The notes under the pieces: generated by a model
What the model was told of the DNA's origin: nothing
What the model saw: the letters and a program-made list of their open reading frames with translations, nothing else
The model's database searches: none
Part shown: piece by piece, positions 34,387-43,596 of the stretch
Layout: every line of letters starts with the position of its first letter
Numbering within the stretch: the first letter of the stretch is position 1
Translations under genes and position numbers: made by a program
Source of the DNA: Caballeronia glathei
GTDB taxonomy: Bacteria; Pseudomonadota; Gammaproteobacteria; Burkholderiales; Burkholderiaceae
Direction of reading: 5' to 3'
Length of the DNA: 64,000 nt
Assembly (NCBI RefSeq): GCF_000698595.1
Contig: NZ_JFHC01000009.1
Location: 84,926 to 148,925, forward strand

Positions 34387-35259
34387 ATGCGCCTCGATGA
34401 CGAATCGGAAAGCCAGAACGTAGAGGACCGCCGGGGCGGGGGAGGGTTTCGGGTCGGACGCGGCACGATCGGGATCGGCACGATCGTGGTGGCGCTCGCG
34501 GCGTCGTATTTTCTCGGCATCGACCCGATGCTGATCATCAACGGCGCATCGGTCCTGCAGGGCAATGCGCCGCAGCATCAGGCCGCGCCCTCAAACCAGC
34601 CTCCCGCGAACGACGAGGGCGCGGTGTTCGTGCGGCGTGTGCTCGGCAACACGGAGCGGACGTGGCAGCAGATCTTCCGCACGCAGTTCGAGCAGGACTA
34701 TCCGGCGCCCAAGCTCGTGCTCTTCACCGGCGGCACGCAGACCGCCTGCGGCATGGGGCAGGCGGCGATGGGGCCTTTCTACTGCCCCGCCGACCGCAAC
34801 GTCTACATCGACCTGTCGTTCTACCGCGAACTGCGCGAGCGGTTCGGCGCGGGCGGCGACTTCGCGCAGGCCTACGTGATCGCGCACGAGGTCGGTCATC
34901 ACGTGCAGAACGTGCTCGGGATTTCGTCGAAGGTCGACAGCGCCCGCTCGCGCATGTCGCGCGAACGGGCGAACGAACTGTCGGTGCGGGTGGAATTGCA
35001 GGCCGACTGTTTCGCCGGCGTGTGGGCCGCCACCGCCCAGCGCAACAACGCGAAGCTGATCGAGCCGGGCGATTTCGAGGAAGGGCTGAACGCGGCGGGC
35101 GCGATCGGCGACGATCGTCTTCAGAAGCAAACGCAGGGCCGCGTGGTGCCGGAAGCGTTCACGCACGGCACGAGCGAGCAGCGGCAGCGCTGGCTGCGCC
35201 GGGGCCTCGCGAGCGGCGACATCAGCCAGTGCGACACGTTCTCGGTTTCGTCGCTATGA
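34387..35259 (+). CDS. Neutral zinc metallopeptidase (YpfJ family), membrane-anchored
   Basis: A 290-residue protein of the YpfJ/KPN_02809 family. Residues 1-33 are hydrophilic with RRGGGGFRVGRG, then one membrane helix (IGIGTIVVALAASYFLG), then the periplasmic domain. The zinc site is AYVIAHEVGHHVQN with downstream ELQADCFAGVWA supplying the acidic ligand. CGMGQAAMGPFYCPAD is a family signature. GGAG precedes the ATG. The substrate is unknown. Confidence 0.9.
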   Translation: MRLDDESESQNVEDRRGGGGFRVGRGTIGIGTIVVALAASYFLGIDPMLIINGASVLQGNAPQHQAAPSNQPPANDEGAVFVRRVLGNTERTWQQIFRTQFEQDYPAPKLVLFTGGTQTACGMGQAAMGPFYCPADRNVYIDLSFYRELRERFGAGGDFAQAYVIAHEVGHHVQNVLGISSKVDSARSRMSRERANELSVRVELQADCFAGVWAATAQRNNAKLIEPGDFEEGLNAAGAIGDDRLQKQTQGRVVPEAFTHGTSEQRQRWLRRGLASGDISQCDTFSVSSL

Positions 35260-35590
35260 GAGGTCAAGCGCGCTGATCGGCGGCGAAAGGGGCCGTTTGC
35301 GGCAAAAAAGGCCGCAAACACGCGATCGTTGCATCCGCCGCTGAGCATTTTTGTTCGCCCGAACCGGGAGAAAGAGTGGAGAAAGCCGGTTTTTAATCGG
35401 ATAATTCTGAGATCACGTGATGCGCATTTACAAATGCTGACACGCGATCGATTGTGAATTCATAAAATTCTTGTCTTTCGAGCCGCCCCACACGCCGAAA
35501 GCGCGCTGCCCGCCGCAGACAGCCTCGCGGCCCCGGCGTCGCCACCTCTCGCGGTGCGTGCCAACGAACGAAAGCTTTCACCGCACGCCC
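35260..35590. other. Intergenic region with a hairpin and AT-rich promoter zone before waaC
   Basis: No gene. GTTTGCGGC (35295-35303) and GCCGCAAAC (35311-35319) form a 9-bp stem around an A-rich loop; it lacks a T-run, so it is at best a weak terminator. Further on, ATCACGTGAT (35412-35421) is a perfect 10-bp palindrome in an AT-rich stretch likely to carry the waaC promoter. Confidence 0.5.
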
Positions 35591-36601
35591 ATGAAGCGAA
35601 TCCTGATTGTCAAAGTGACGTCCCTCGGCGATATCGTCGAGACGTTGCCCGTCGTCGCCGACCTGCGGCGGGCGTTCCCGTCCGCGCAGATCGACTGGGC
35701 CGCCGACGCCGCCTTCGCCGACATCATCCGCTGGAACCCCGGCGTCGCGCGCGTGCTGAGCGCGCCGTTGCGCAAGTTCAAGAAGGCGCGCAGCTGGAAG
35801 GACCTGAAGGAGATCGCCGCGTCGATCGGCGAATTGCGCGCGGAAAAGTACGACGTGATCCTCGATATCCACGGCGTCTACAAGAGCGCGATCATCGCGT
35901 TTCTCGCGCGCGGGCGCCGCCGCTACGGCTACCGCAACAAGGACCTCGGCGAGCGCGGCGCGGCCTTCGCCTATAACGCGCGCTTCGGCCCGCGCCCCCA
36001 TACCGACGCGTGGCGCGGCATGCGCGTGAGCGTGGCCGACGCGCTCGGCTACGAATTCGAGGACATTCCGGATCACAACGTCCTTCTGCCGCCCGTCGCG
36101 AAAAACCTCGACATCCCGCAGGGCGCGCCGCTCGCGATGCTGTTCCACGCGACATCCGCCGACGTGAAGAAGTGGCCGAAGGACCGCTGGGCGGAAGTCG
36201 CGCGCTGGCTGATCGCGCGCGGCTACCGGATCGCGCTGCCGTGGGGAACGGACGGCGAGCGCGGCGAGGCAGAGGACATTGCCGCGCTCGTGCCGGACGC
36301 GATCGTTCTGCCGAAGCTGACCGTCACCGAATGCGCGCACTGGATTCAGGCGTCGGAACTCGTGGTCGGCACCGACACCGGCCTCGTGCATCTCGCCCAC
36401 GCGCTCAAGCGCCGCACCGTGATGCTGTTCGCCGCGACCTCGCGCGAACATTTCGGCATCGAGGAGCCGGGACGCTCGACCTCGGTCGGCGACGGCGGCG
36501 CGCCGCCCGATGTGCCGCAGGTGCTGGCCGCCATCGAAAGCGTGCTGGACGGAAACGCTCCCGCGACGTCACGCGAAGCGGTGGGCGCCGGCTCGCACTG
36601 A
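35591..36601 (+). CDS. waaC: Lipopolysaccharide heptosyltransferase I
   Basis: A 336-residue family 9 glycosyltransferase that adds the first heptose to Kdo of the LPS inner core from ADP-heptose. N-terminal MKRILIVKVTSLGDIVETLPV, the LDIHGVYKSA block, HATSADVKKWPKDRW and the ADP-binding GTDTGLVHLAHAL are all present. I chose the ATG at 35591, which starts the conserved MKRILI. The gene stands alone in this window rather than in an LPS cluster. Confidence 0.9.
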   Translation: MKRILIVKVTSLGDIVETLPVVADLRRAFPSAQIDWAADAAFADIIRWNPGVARVLSAPLRKFKKARSWKDLKEIAASIGELRAEKYDVILDIHGVYKSAIIAFLARGRRRYGYRNKDLGERGAAFAYNARFGPRPHTDAWRGMRVSVADALGYEFEDIPDHNVLLPPVAKNLDIPQGAPLAMLFHATSADVKKWPKDRWAEVARWLIARGYRIALPWGTDGERGEAEDIAALVPDAIVLPKLTVTECAHWIQASELVVGTDTGLVHLAHALKRRTVMLFAATSREHFGIEEPGRSTSVGDGGAPPDVPQVLAAIESVLDGNAPATSREAVGAGSH

Positions 36602-36807
36602 CAACGGCGCGCCCCGAAACCTTATGCGCATAACACTGCGCCGCTGCCAGGCGGCGCGGTGTCTTTGGCAGCGCGCCCTCGCGGGCTCATGTGCATCGCG
36701 TGCGTTCACGCCCGAACCGCGCTCATAAGCAAAGCAGAAATGGTCGGTTCCGCGCCGGCGGACGCATCGTTAGGCTTGACGATTCTTCCGCTCGCGACTT
36801 CATCGAC

Positions 36808-38208
36808 ATGCCCAAACACATCCTGCTGAACGCGTTCAACATGAATTGCGTCGGCCATATCAATCACGGTCTGTGGACGCATCCGCGCGACCAGTCGACG
36901 CGATACAAGGACATCGCCTACTGGACCGAACTCGCGCAACTGCTCGAGCGCGGACTGTTCGACGGCCTGTTTCTCGCGGATATCGTCGGCGTGTACGACG
37001 TCTATCAGCAATCCGTCGATCTGCCGCTGAGGGAATCGATCCAGCTTCCGGTCAACGATCCGCTGCTCACCGTCTCCGCGATGGCCGCGGCCACGCGCCA
37101 CCTCGGCTTCGGCGTGACCGTCAATCTGACCTACGAGGAGCCGTACCTGCTTGCGCGGCGCTTCTCCACGCTCGATCACCTGAGCAACGGCCGCATCGGC
37201 TGGAACATCGTGACCGGGTATCTGGAGAGCGCGGCGAAGGCGATGGGCCTCGCCGGGCAGATCGAGCACGACGAGCGCTACGATCGCGCGGAGGAGTTTC
37301 TCGATGTCGCCTACGCGCTCTGGGAAGGGAGCTGGGAGGAGGGCGCGGTACGGGCCGACCGCGCGGCGCGCGTCTATGCCGATCCGGCGAAAGTGAAGCG
37401 GATCGCGCATCACGGCAAGTACTACGACGTCGAGGGCTACCACCTGTCGGAGCCGTCGCCGCAACGCACGCCGGTGCTGTTCCAGGCGGGTTCGTCGGGG
37501 CGCGGGCAGGCGTTCGCCGCGCGTCATGCGGAGTGCGTGTTCGTGTCGCAGCAGGAGCGCGGATCGCTGAGAAAGCTGGTGTCCGGCGTGCGCGACGCGC
37601 TCGAGCGCGAGGGACGCCGGCGCGACGACATCCGCTTCTTCATGGGCATGTCGATCGTCACGGCGCCGACCGAACGGGAAGCCCGCGAAAAATACGACGA
37701 TTACGTGCGTTACGCGAGCCCCGAGGCGGGACTTGCCCACTACGCGAGTTCGAGCGGCATCGACTTTTCGCGCTATGCGCCGAACGAGCCGATCCGCTAC
37801 GTGAAGAACAACGCGATCCAGTCGGTCATGAAGAACCTCACGGCGGCAGGGCGCGAGCGCACCGTCGCGGACATCCTGAGCCAGGAGCTGCAGCTCGGCG
37901 GGCGCTATCCGACGCTCGTCGGCAGCGCGTCGCAGGTCGCGGACGAGCTCGTGTCGTGGGTCGAGGACACCGGCATCGACGGCTTCAACCTCGCGCGCAC
38001 CGTGACGCCGGAGTGCTATCGCGATTTCGTCGATCTGGTCGTGCCGGAGCTTCAGGCGCGCGGCGCCTACAAGACCGGATACGCGCCGGGCACGCTGCGC
38101 GAGAAGATCTTCGGCGCGGGCCGCGCGTATTTGCCCGATGCGCACGCGGCCGCCGCAAAACGGAGCGCCGCCGCGCCGGCCGGCCTGCCGATTGCAAAGG
38201 CGGGTTGA
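36808..38208 (+). CDS. LLM-class flavin-dependent monooxygenase (NtaA/SnaA/DszA family)
   Basis: A 466-residue two-component, FMNH2-dependent monooxygenase. Signatures: LNAFNMNCVGHINHGLWTHP, LERGLFDGLFLAD, LDHLSNGRIGWNIVTGYLESAAKAMG and VLFQAGSSGRGQAFAARHAECVF. Relatives oxidise nitrilotriacetate, streptogramin precursors or dibenzothiophene sulfone; the substrate here is unknown. The needed flavin reductase is not adjacent. Start at the ATG giving MPKHILLNAF. Confidence 0.88.
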   Translation: MPKHILLNAFNMNCVGHINHGLWTHPRDQSTRYKDIAYWTELAQLLERGLFDGLFLADIVGVYDVYQQSVDLPLRESIQLPVNDPLLTVSAMAAATRHLGFGVTVNLTYEEPYLLARRFSTLDHLSNGRIGWNIVTGYLESAAKAMGLAGQIEHDERYDRAEEFLDVAYALWEGSWEEGAVRADRAARVYADPAKVKRIAHHGKYYDVEGYHLSEPSPQRTPVLFQAGSSGRGQAFAARHAECVFVSQQERGSLRKLVSGVRDALEREGRRRDDIRFFMGMSIVTAPTEREAREKYDDYVRYASPEAGLAHYASSSGIDFSRYAPNEPIRYVKNNAIQSVMKNLTAAGRERTVADILSQELQLGGRYPTLVGSASQVADELVSWVEDTGIDGFNLARTVTPECYRDFVDLVVPELQARGAYKTGYAPGTLREKIFGAGRAYLPDAHAAAAKRSAAAPAGLPIAKAG

Positions 38209-38302
38209 GGTTTCGGAAACACGTAATTTTTGCCGCCGGGGCTTGACGTAAAAAACGGAACACACGACGATTGCGGAAAATTGTTACTTAATCGTCCAAA
38301 CA

Positions 38303-39220
38303 ATGACCGCAGATCCCCTCGCCGCGCCGCCCAGACCGGCTCTCGTGCGCCTCATCCCCGGCGACGTGCCGTTGAGCACGCCGCTCGCCTGGCCGATCGT
38401 CGGCGAGGACGGCGCGCTGCTGTTCGACGCGGGAACCATCGTGGCCGGTGATGAAGCGCGCGACTTCCTCTTCAAGCATTTCGAGCCGCACCGGCGTGCC
38501 GAGGCGCAGGCGCGGGCCGGGACGGAAGGCGAGGACGACGCCCGCCGCGGCGAGCCGGCCGCGGTGACGTTCGACGACATCGGGCTTGCGATCGGCGGGC
38601 GGGTCGGCCTGCGCGGCACGGGCGGCACCGGATCGACGATGTACGCGAGCCGGGTGATCGGCTTTTCGTCCGCGCGGCGCAACGCCGAGCGGGCGCTGTT
38701 CGTCACGCAGCCCGTGATGTCGGGCGCCGAGCCGCTCGAACTCGTGCGCGGCGAGCAGGTCGATCTGGTCGCGTTGTCGGGGCGCGGCGTGTTCCGCTTC
38801 GCCTGCACCGTCGACGCGATCTGCCGCGAGCCGTTCAACTACGTCGTGCTGTCAGAGCCGGGCGCGATCCGGCGCCTGCGGGCGCGCAAGTTCGCGCGCA
38901 TGCCCACGCGGCTCGCGGCGCGCTTTTCAGCCGAAAGCGACGCCGAGCCGCTCGGCCAGGTGGGCCGGGTGTGCGACATCAGCCCGTACGGCATGTCGCT
39001 CGCGGTGGTGACGCCCGCGGCGCGCGCCGGCGACCGGCTGCGCCTGTCGTTTCACTTCAATACCGACGACATCGACGTCCATATCGACACGCACGCCATC
39101 GTGCGCCACGTCCACGCGCCCGACGCCACGCATCAGAACGCGGCGTACGGGCTCGAGTTCGAGTCGCTCGAACCGACGCAGCGCATCGCGCTCAAGTCGT
39201 TCATGGCCGAGCGCAGCTAG
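38303..39220 (+). CDS. PilZ-domain protein (YcgR-like, c-di-GMP receptor)
   Basis: A 305-residue protein. The N-terminal region (to about 190) has the flagellar brake-like barrel; the C-terminal PilZ domain has RKFAR (RxxxR) and DISPYGMS (DxSxxG), the two c-di-GMP-binding motifs. It could link the c-di-GMP signal, made or degraded by the GGDEF/EAL protein of this window, to motility or surface traits. No Shine-Dalgarno sequence is visible before the ATG at 38303. Confidence 0.85.
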   Translation: MTADPLAAPPRPALVRLIPGDVPLSTPLAWPIVGEDGALLFDAGTIVAGDEARDFLFKHFEPHRRAEAQARAGTEGEDDARRGEPAAVTFDDIGLAIGGRVGLRGTGGTGSTMYASRVIGFSSARRNAERALFVTQPVMSGAEPLELVRGEQVDLVALSGRGVFRFACTVDAICREPFNYVVLSEPGAIRRLRARKFARMPTRLAARFSAESDAEPLGQVGRVCDISPYGMSLAVVTPAARAGDRLRLSFHFNTDDIDVHIDTHAIVRHVHAPDATHQNAAYGLEFESLEPTQRIALKSFMAERS

Positions 39221-39238
39221 GCGGCGCCCGGTGCTTCT

Positions 39239-39889
39239 TCAGCCGGGGAAGCCGTCCGGGAACAGCCGCTCGACGGCCGCCTCGAAGTGCTGCACGGGCG
39301 CCGCGCCGCGCAGCGCGATGGGCGGCGGCGGTTCCTCGCCCGGCGCGCCGTCGCGCGAGAGCACGGCGAACGGCACGCCCGTCACGCCGATCTTCTTCGC
39401 GAACTCTTCGTCCTCGATCACGAGATCGGTGAATTCGCCTTCCGCCAGCGACTCCTCCAGCAACTCCGGATCGATGCCGCAGGTCGCGGCGATGTCGAGC
39501 AGTGCGTCCGCGTCGCCGATATCGAGGCCGTCCTCGAAATACGCCTTGAAGATCGCGCGGTGCACGAGGTCGTAGCGGTTCGTCTCGCGGGCGAAGAGCG
39601 CGGTCTCGAACGCCTTGCGGCTGCGCGGCTGGACGGGCGGCATGCGCATCGTCAGGCCGCGGTCGTTCGCGAGCGGATAGATGGACTTTTCCCAGGAGTC
39701 GTGCAGCGCCTCGCTGTCCGGATCGGGCAGCGGCGTGGGTTCGGGACGCAGTTCGAACGCATGCCAGCGGATCTCGACCGCGTCGCCGTAGGCGTTGCGA
39801 AGCTGGTCGAGCACCGGCATCTGCAGGTAGCAGAACGGGCACACAAAGTCGGACCAGACATCGACGTAAAGGGAAGGCGTGGTTGCCAT
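39239..39889 (-). CDS. DsbA-family oxidoreductase (FrnE-like)
   Basis: A 216-residue thioredoxin-fold protein with an inserted helical domain. The active site is CPFC in VDVWSDFVCPFCYLQ; KKIGVTGVPFAVL supplies the cis-proline. No signal peptide is present, so it is cytoplasmic and resembles FrnE/2-hydroxychromene-2-carboxylate isomerase-like proteins rather than periplasmic DsbA. It is convergent with the PilZ gene. Confidence 0.9.
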   Translation of the reverse strand: MATTPSLYVDVWSDFVCPFCYLQMPVLDQLRNAYGDAVEIRWHAFELRPEPTPLPDPDSEALHDSWEKSIYPLANDRGLTMRMPPVQPRSRKAFETALFARETNRYDLVHRAIFKAYFEDGLDIGDADALLDIAATCGIDPELLEESLAEGEFTDLVIEDEEFAKKIGVTGVPFAVLSRDGAPGEEPPPPIALRGAAPVQHFEAAVERLFPDGFPG

Positions 39890-40287
39890 GGAAGCCTCTG
39901 GGACGAACGGCGCGCGGCATGGGCGGCCGCCAGGTGAACGAAAGCCGCTATGTTAACGCGATTGGCGTGACAGGCGCGACGCCTCCGTGCGCCCGTGCTG
40001 GAACGCCGCCTGGCCCGGCCGCGCGGCGTGACGGCGGAATGACAGCGCCGCCCGCCGCTTTTCCGTTAGGATGAAGAGGGCGCCGGCCGCGGTTCGTCGT
40101 CGCGGGAAAACAGGGCCGTTGGCCGGTCGGGCATCGCGCGTGCTCCGTTCTTGCGGATCGCGCGCGCGGCGCGGGTCGTGCCGAAGCGTGCCGCGCCCGG
40201 ATTCAGGCGCCGCCTTGCAGCGCACCCCAGCGCATCGCGGGTCGGCGGGTCGTGGCAATTCCACCCTCACATTTCTGGAGAACACTC
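39890..40287. other. Gene-free stretch between divergent dsbA-like and osmC-like genes
   Basis: Roughly 400 bases, GC-rich, with short frames only. I see no repeat or regulatory dyad that stands out; the promoters of the two flanking genes must lie here. Confidence 0.5.
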
Positions 40288-40719
40288 GTGCAAAAGACAG
40301 CATCGGCAAAATGGAGCGGCGGCATCAAGGACGGCAAGGGTTTCATCTCGACGCAGACCGGCGTGCTCAAGGACGCGCCTTACGGATTCGCCGCGCGTTT
40401 CGAGAGCGGCCCGGGCACGAACCCGGAAGAACTGATCGGCGCGGCGCACGCGGGGTGCTTCACGATGGCGCTGTCGCTTCAGCTGGAACAGGCGGGCATG
40501 AAGGCCGAAAGCCTCGAAACGAAGTCGACGGTCACGCTCGAAAAGGACGGCGACGGCTTCACGATCACCGCCTGCCAGCTCGACCTGAAGGCAAAGATCC
40601 CGGGCGCCGACAAGGCGGCGTTCGACAAGGCGGCCGCGGCGGCGAAGGAAGGCTGCCCGGTGTCGAAGCTCTTCGCCGGGAATGCGAAGATCACGCTGAA
40701 CGCGGAACTCGTGTCCTGA
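40288..40719 (+). CDS. osmC: OsmC-family peroxidase
   Basis: A 143-residue protein of the OsmC/Ohr family that reduces organic hydroperoxides. The two catalytic cysteines are in AAHAGCFTMALSLQLEQAG and in EGCPVSKLF; the latter spacing is that of OsmC. A GTG start at 40288 is preceded by GGAG with a 7-base spacer. The protein begins VQKTASAKWSGGIKDGKG, usual for OsmC. A strong terminator follows. Confidence 0.9.
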   Translation: MQKTASAKWSGGIKDGKGFISTQTGVLKDAPYGFAARFESGPGTNPEELIGAAHAGCFTMALSLQLEQAGMKAESLETKSTVTLEKDGDGFTITACQLDLKAKIPGADKAAFDKAAAAAKEGCPVSKLFAGNAKITLNAELVS

Positions 40720-40757
40720 AACGCCTTTGACGCGTAACCGGCGGGCAATGAACCAGG

Positions 40758-40784
40758 GCGCGGCCATCACGGCCGCGCTTTTTT
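40758..40784 (+). terminator. Rho-independent terminator after osmC
   Basis: An 8-bp stem GCGCGGCC / GGCCGCGC around ATCAC, followed by six T residues. Confidence 0.9.
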
Positions 40785-40794
40785 GTTGCCGTTC

Positions 40795-41715
40795 TCATTG
40801 CGTCAGTTCGTCGATCATCAGCTTCGTCGCCGCCGAAAGCGCCGCCCCGCGCCGCGTGACGATGCCGTAGGGCTCGGTGCGCGATCGCACGGCAATCGCG
40901 AGGCGCTTCGCGAGCCCGTGCCGGGTGAGGAACGCGGCCATGTCGAGCGGCATCAGCGAAACGAGCGTCGGGTCGCGTTGCAGCAGCAGCACGGTCGTGA
41001 TCGTGGACGCCGTCTCCACCGGATGCAGCGGCAGCGGCAGGCCCGCTTCCTTGAACTCGCGCTCGAAGAGGCCCCTGAGCGGCATGATGCTCGGATACAC
41101 GATCCAGCGGGAGAGCGCGAGGTCGGCGAGCGTGACCTCGGGCGCATCGATCAGCGCGTGCGCCATGCCCGCGACGATCGCGAGCGGCTCGTCGCGCAGT
41201 TCCAGATAGTCGTAATGCTCGGGCTGCCGCGCGACGCTCGCGCGGCAGATGGCCAGATCGAGTCGCCCCTGGTCGAGGAGCGCCAGCAGGCGCGCGCTCG
41301 TGTCTTCCACCACTTCGACGGTCAGCGCCGGCTGCTTCGCGCGCAGCCGGGTGAGCGCATCGACGAGCACGCCCGACACCGCGCCCATGATCGCGCCGAC
41401 CGCGAGCCGCCCGCCCGACCCCTGCAGGATGCCCGCCATTTCCTCGCGCAGGTGCGCGACGTCCATGTGGATGAGCCGCGCGTAGCGGATCACGCAGCGC
41501 CCGAGCTCGTTCGGGCGGATGCCCTGCGCCGAGCGCACGAAGAGCGTCTCGCCGAACGTCGATTCGATCTCGCGCAGCGCCTTGGTGGCGCCCGGCTGCG
41601 TGAGCGACATTTCGTCGGCGGCGCGGTGCAGCGACCCGTGGTCATCGAGCGCGATCAGAAGGCGGAGTTGCTTGAGCCGCAGGCGGGCGGCAATCGAATC
41701 GACGTTCGGCAGCAT
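40795..41715 (-). CDS. LysR-family transcriptional regulator (divergent from the FAH/SDR/MFS module)
   Basis: A 306-residue LysR protein. The helix-turn-helix is RLRLKQLRLLIALDDHGSLHRAADEMSLTQPGATKALREIE; the effector domain follows (VGAIMGAVSGVLVDAL). I prefer the ATG at 41715 (MLPNVDSIAARL); a GTG at 41754 would add 13 residues and has no ribosome site either. It is divergent from the FAH hydrolase gene and likely controls that module. Confidence 0.88.
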   Translation of the reverse strand: MLPNVDSIAARLRLKQLRLLIALDDHGSLHRAADEMSLTQPGATKALREIESTFGETLFVRSAQGIRPNELGRCVIRYARLIHMDVAHLREEMAGILQGSGGRLAVGAIMGAVSGVLVDALTRLRAKQPALTVEVVEDTSARLLALLDQGRLDLAICRASVARQPEHYDYLELRDEPLAIVAGMAHALIDAPEVTLADLALSRWIVYPSIMPLRGLFEREFKEAGLPLPLHPVETASTITTVLLLQRDPTLVSLMPLDMAAFLTRHGLAKRLAIAVRSRTEPYGIVTRRGAALSAATKLMIDELTQ

Positions 41716-41757
41716 GGATTGCAGGGAGGCGGATGGTGAGATAAGGGAGAACACGAA

Positions 41758-41774
41758 GATAACGGAAAGTTATC
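41758..41774. promoter_or_regulatory. LysR-type operator candidate GATAAC-N5-GTTATC
   Basis: A perfect inverted repeat (arms GATAAC and GTTATC, five-base centre) in the divergent gap between the LysR gene and the FAH gene. It contains the T-N11-A pattern (41760 to 41772) expected of LysR-type sites. Confidence 0.6.
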
Positions 41775-41894
41775 GGGCAGGCAGCAGCTTTCATTATTCA
41801 AAGTGCCGTGCATTCCCTACATTGTGGGTCAGACGTATGTTGCGCTTTACGAAAACCGCATCGCGACGCCGCGATGCCGACGAAGGAGACGTTG

Positions 41895-42734
41895 ATGAAA
41901 CTGCTGCGCTACGGCGCGCCGGGCAACGAGATGCCCGGCCTGCTCGACAACACCCATACCATTCGCGACCTGTCCGGCGTGATCGACGACATCGCCGGTA
42001 CCGCGCTGCTGCCCGAGGGGCTCGAGCGCCTGCGCGGCATCGACCCGGCGACGCTGCCCGCCGTCTCCGCCGCCGAGCGCATCGGTCCGTGCGTGGGCCG
42101 CATCGGCAAGTTCATCTGCATCGGGCTGAATTACGCCGATCACGCGGCCGAGTCGGGCCTGCCGGTACCGGCCGAGCCGGTGGTGTTCAACAAGTGGCTT
42201 TCGGCGGTGGTCGGGCCGAACGACGACGTGCGCATCCCCCGCGGCTCGCAGAAGACGGACTGGGAAGTGGAACTGGGCGTCGTGATCGGCAAGGGCGGCG
42301 CGTATATCGACGAAGCCGACGCGCTCGGCCATGTCGCCGGGTACTGCGTGATCAACGACGTCTCCGAGCGCGAGTACCAGATCGAGCGCGGCGGCACGTG
42401 GGACAAGGGCAAGGGCTGCGACACGTTCGGCCCGATCGGCCCCTGGCTCGTCACCGCCGACGAGGTGCCCGATCCGCACCGCCTCGCCCTGTGGCTGGAA
42501 GTGGACGGCAAGCGTTATCAGAACGGCAACACCAGCACGATGATTTTCAAGGTGGCGGAGATCGTCTCCTACCTGAGCCGGTTCATGAGCCTGCAGCCCG
42601 GCGACGTGATTTCGACCGGCACGCCGCCGGGCGTCGGCATGGGGCAGAAGCCCGAGCCCGTCTATCTGCGCGCCGGGCAGACGATGCGCCTCGGCATCGA
42701 AGGACTCGGCGAGCAGCGCCAGCGCACCGTCTGA
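41895..42734 (+). CDS. Fumarylacetoacetate hydrolase family protein
   Basis: A 279-residue FAH-family enzyme, of the subgroup annotated as 2,4-diketo-3-deoxy-L-fuconate hydrolase or, less securely, ureidoglycolate lyase. FICIGLNYADHAAESG, the metal-binding DWEVELGVVIG and VINDVSEREYQ, and the substrate loop KGCDTFGPIGPW are present. It probably hydrolyses a diketo acid. AAGGAG lies 6 bases before the ATG. With the following SDR gene it fits the end of a non-phosphorylative deoxy-sugar acid pathway. Confidence 0.85.
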   Translation: MKLLRYGAPGNEMPGLLDNTHTIRDLSGVIDDIAGTALLPEGLERLRGIDPATLPAVSAAERIGPCVGRIGKFICIGLNYADHAAESGLPVPAEPVVFNKWLSAVVGPNDDVRIPRGSQKTDWEVELGVVIGKGGAYIDEADALGHVAGYCVINDVSEREYQIERGGTWDKGKGCDTFGPIGPWLVTADEVPDPHRLALWLEVDGKRYQNGNTSTMIFKVAEIVSYLSRFMSLQPGDVISTGTPPGVGMGQKPEPVYLRAGQTMRLGIEGLGEQRQRTV

Positions 42735-42780
42735 CGGCGGGCGTGGTGCACGACAGACGCAAAACAGGAGCAAGGAACAC

Positions 42781-43533
42781 ATGAACCGGTACGACTTCAC
42801 GAAGCGCAGCGCCGTGGTGACGGGCGGGGCGCAGGGCATCGGCTACGCGGTGGCGGAGCGCCTGCTTCAGGGCGGCGCGCGCGTCGCGCTCTGGGACCAG
42901 GACCAGGCCGCGCTCCGCGCCGCGAAGGACACGCTCGCGCAATTCGGCGACGTAGAGACGCTCACCGTCGACATCACGGATCGCGACGCGGTCCGGCAGG
43001 CCGCCGACACGACCGTCGCGCGCCTTGGCGCCATCGACGCGCTCGTGCACAGCGCGGGCATCGCGGGCGCGAACGCTCCGCTTGCGGACTATTCCGCCGA
43101 CGAATGGTCGCGCGTGATCGACGTCGACCTGAACGCCGCGTTCCACGTCAATCAGGCCGTCGTGAAGACGATGATCGCGCGCGGCTACGGGCGCATCGTG
43201 AACATCGCGTCGATCGCGGGCAAGGAAGGCAATCCGAACGCCTCGGCGTACAGCGCGGCGAAGGCGGGCCTGATCGCGCTGACGAAGAGCCTCGGCAAGG
43301 AGACGGCGACGCTCGACATCGCCGTCAACGCGATCACCCCGGCCGCCGCCCGCACGAAGATCTTCGACCAGATGGCGCAGCAGCACATCGACTACATGCT
43401 TTCGAAGATCCCGCGCGGACGCTTCGTCGACGTGAAGGAGATCGCGTCGATGGTCGCGTGGCTCGCCTCCGAGGAGAACTCGTTCACGACGGGCGCCGTG
43501 TTCGACCTGTCCGGAGGCCGTGCCACGTATTGA
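42781..43533 (+). CDS. SDR-family dehydrogenase
   Basis: A 250-residue classical short-chain dehydrogenase. The cofactor loop is TGGAQGIG, followed by the NNAG equivalent HSAG (unusual His for Asn), the catalytic Ser in NIASIAG and YSAAK. In the fucose-type pathway an SDR oxidises 2-keto-3-deoxy-fuconate to the diketo acid that the upstream FAH enzyme cleaves; that role is inferred from the pair. AGGAG precedes the start. Confidence 0.87.
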   Translation: MNRYDFTKRSAVVTGGAQGIGYAVAERLLQGGARVALWDQDQAALRAAKDTLAQFGDVETLTVDITDRDAVRQAADTTVARLGAIDALVHSAGIAGANAPLADYSADEWSRVIDVDLNAAFHVNQAVVKTMIARGYGRIVNIASIAGKEGNPNASAYSAAKAGLIALTKSLGKETATLDIAVNAITPAAARTKIFDQMAQQHIDYMLSKIPRGRFVDVKEIASMVAWLASEENSFTTGAVFDLSGGRATY

Positions 43534-43596
43534 CCCCGGGGTGAGGCCGGGGTGATCCCGGCGCGCCGCACACAAAAAACCATAAAGGAGACAACC

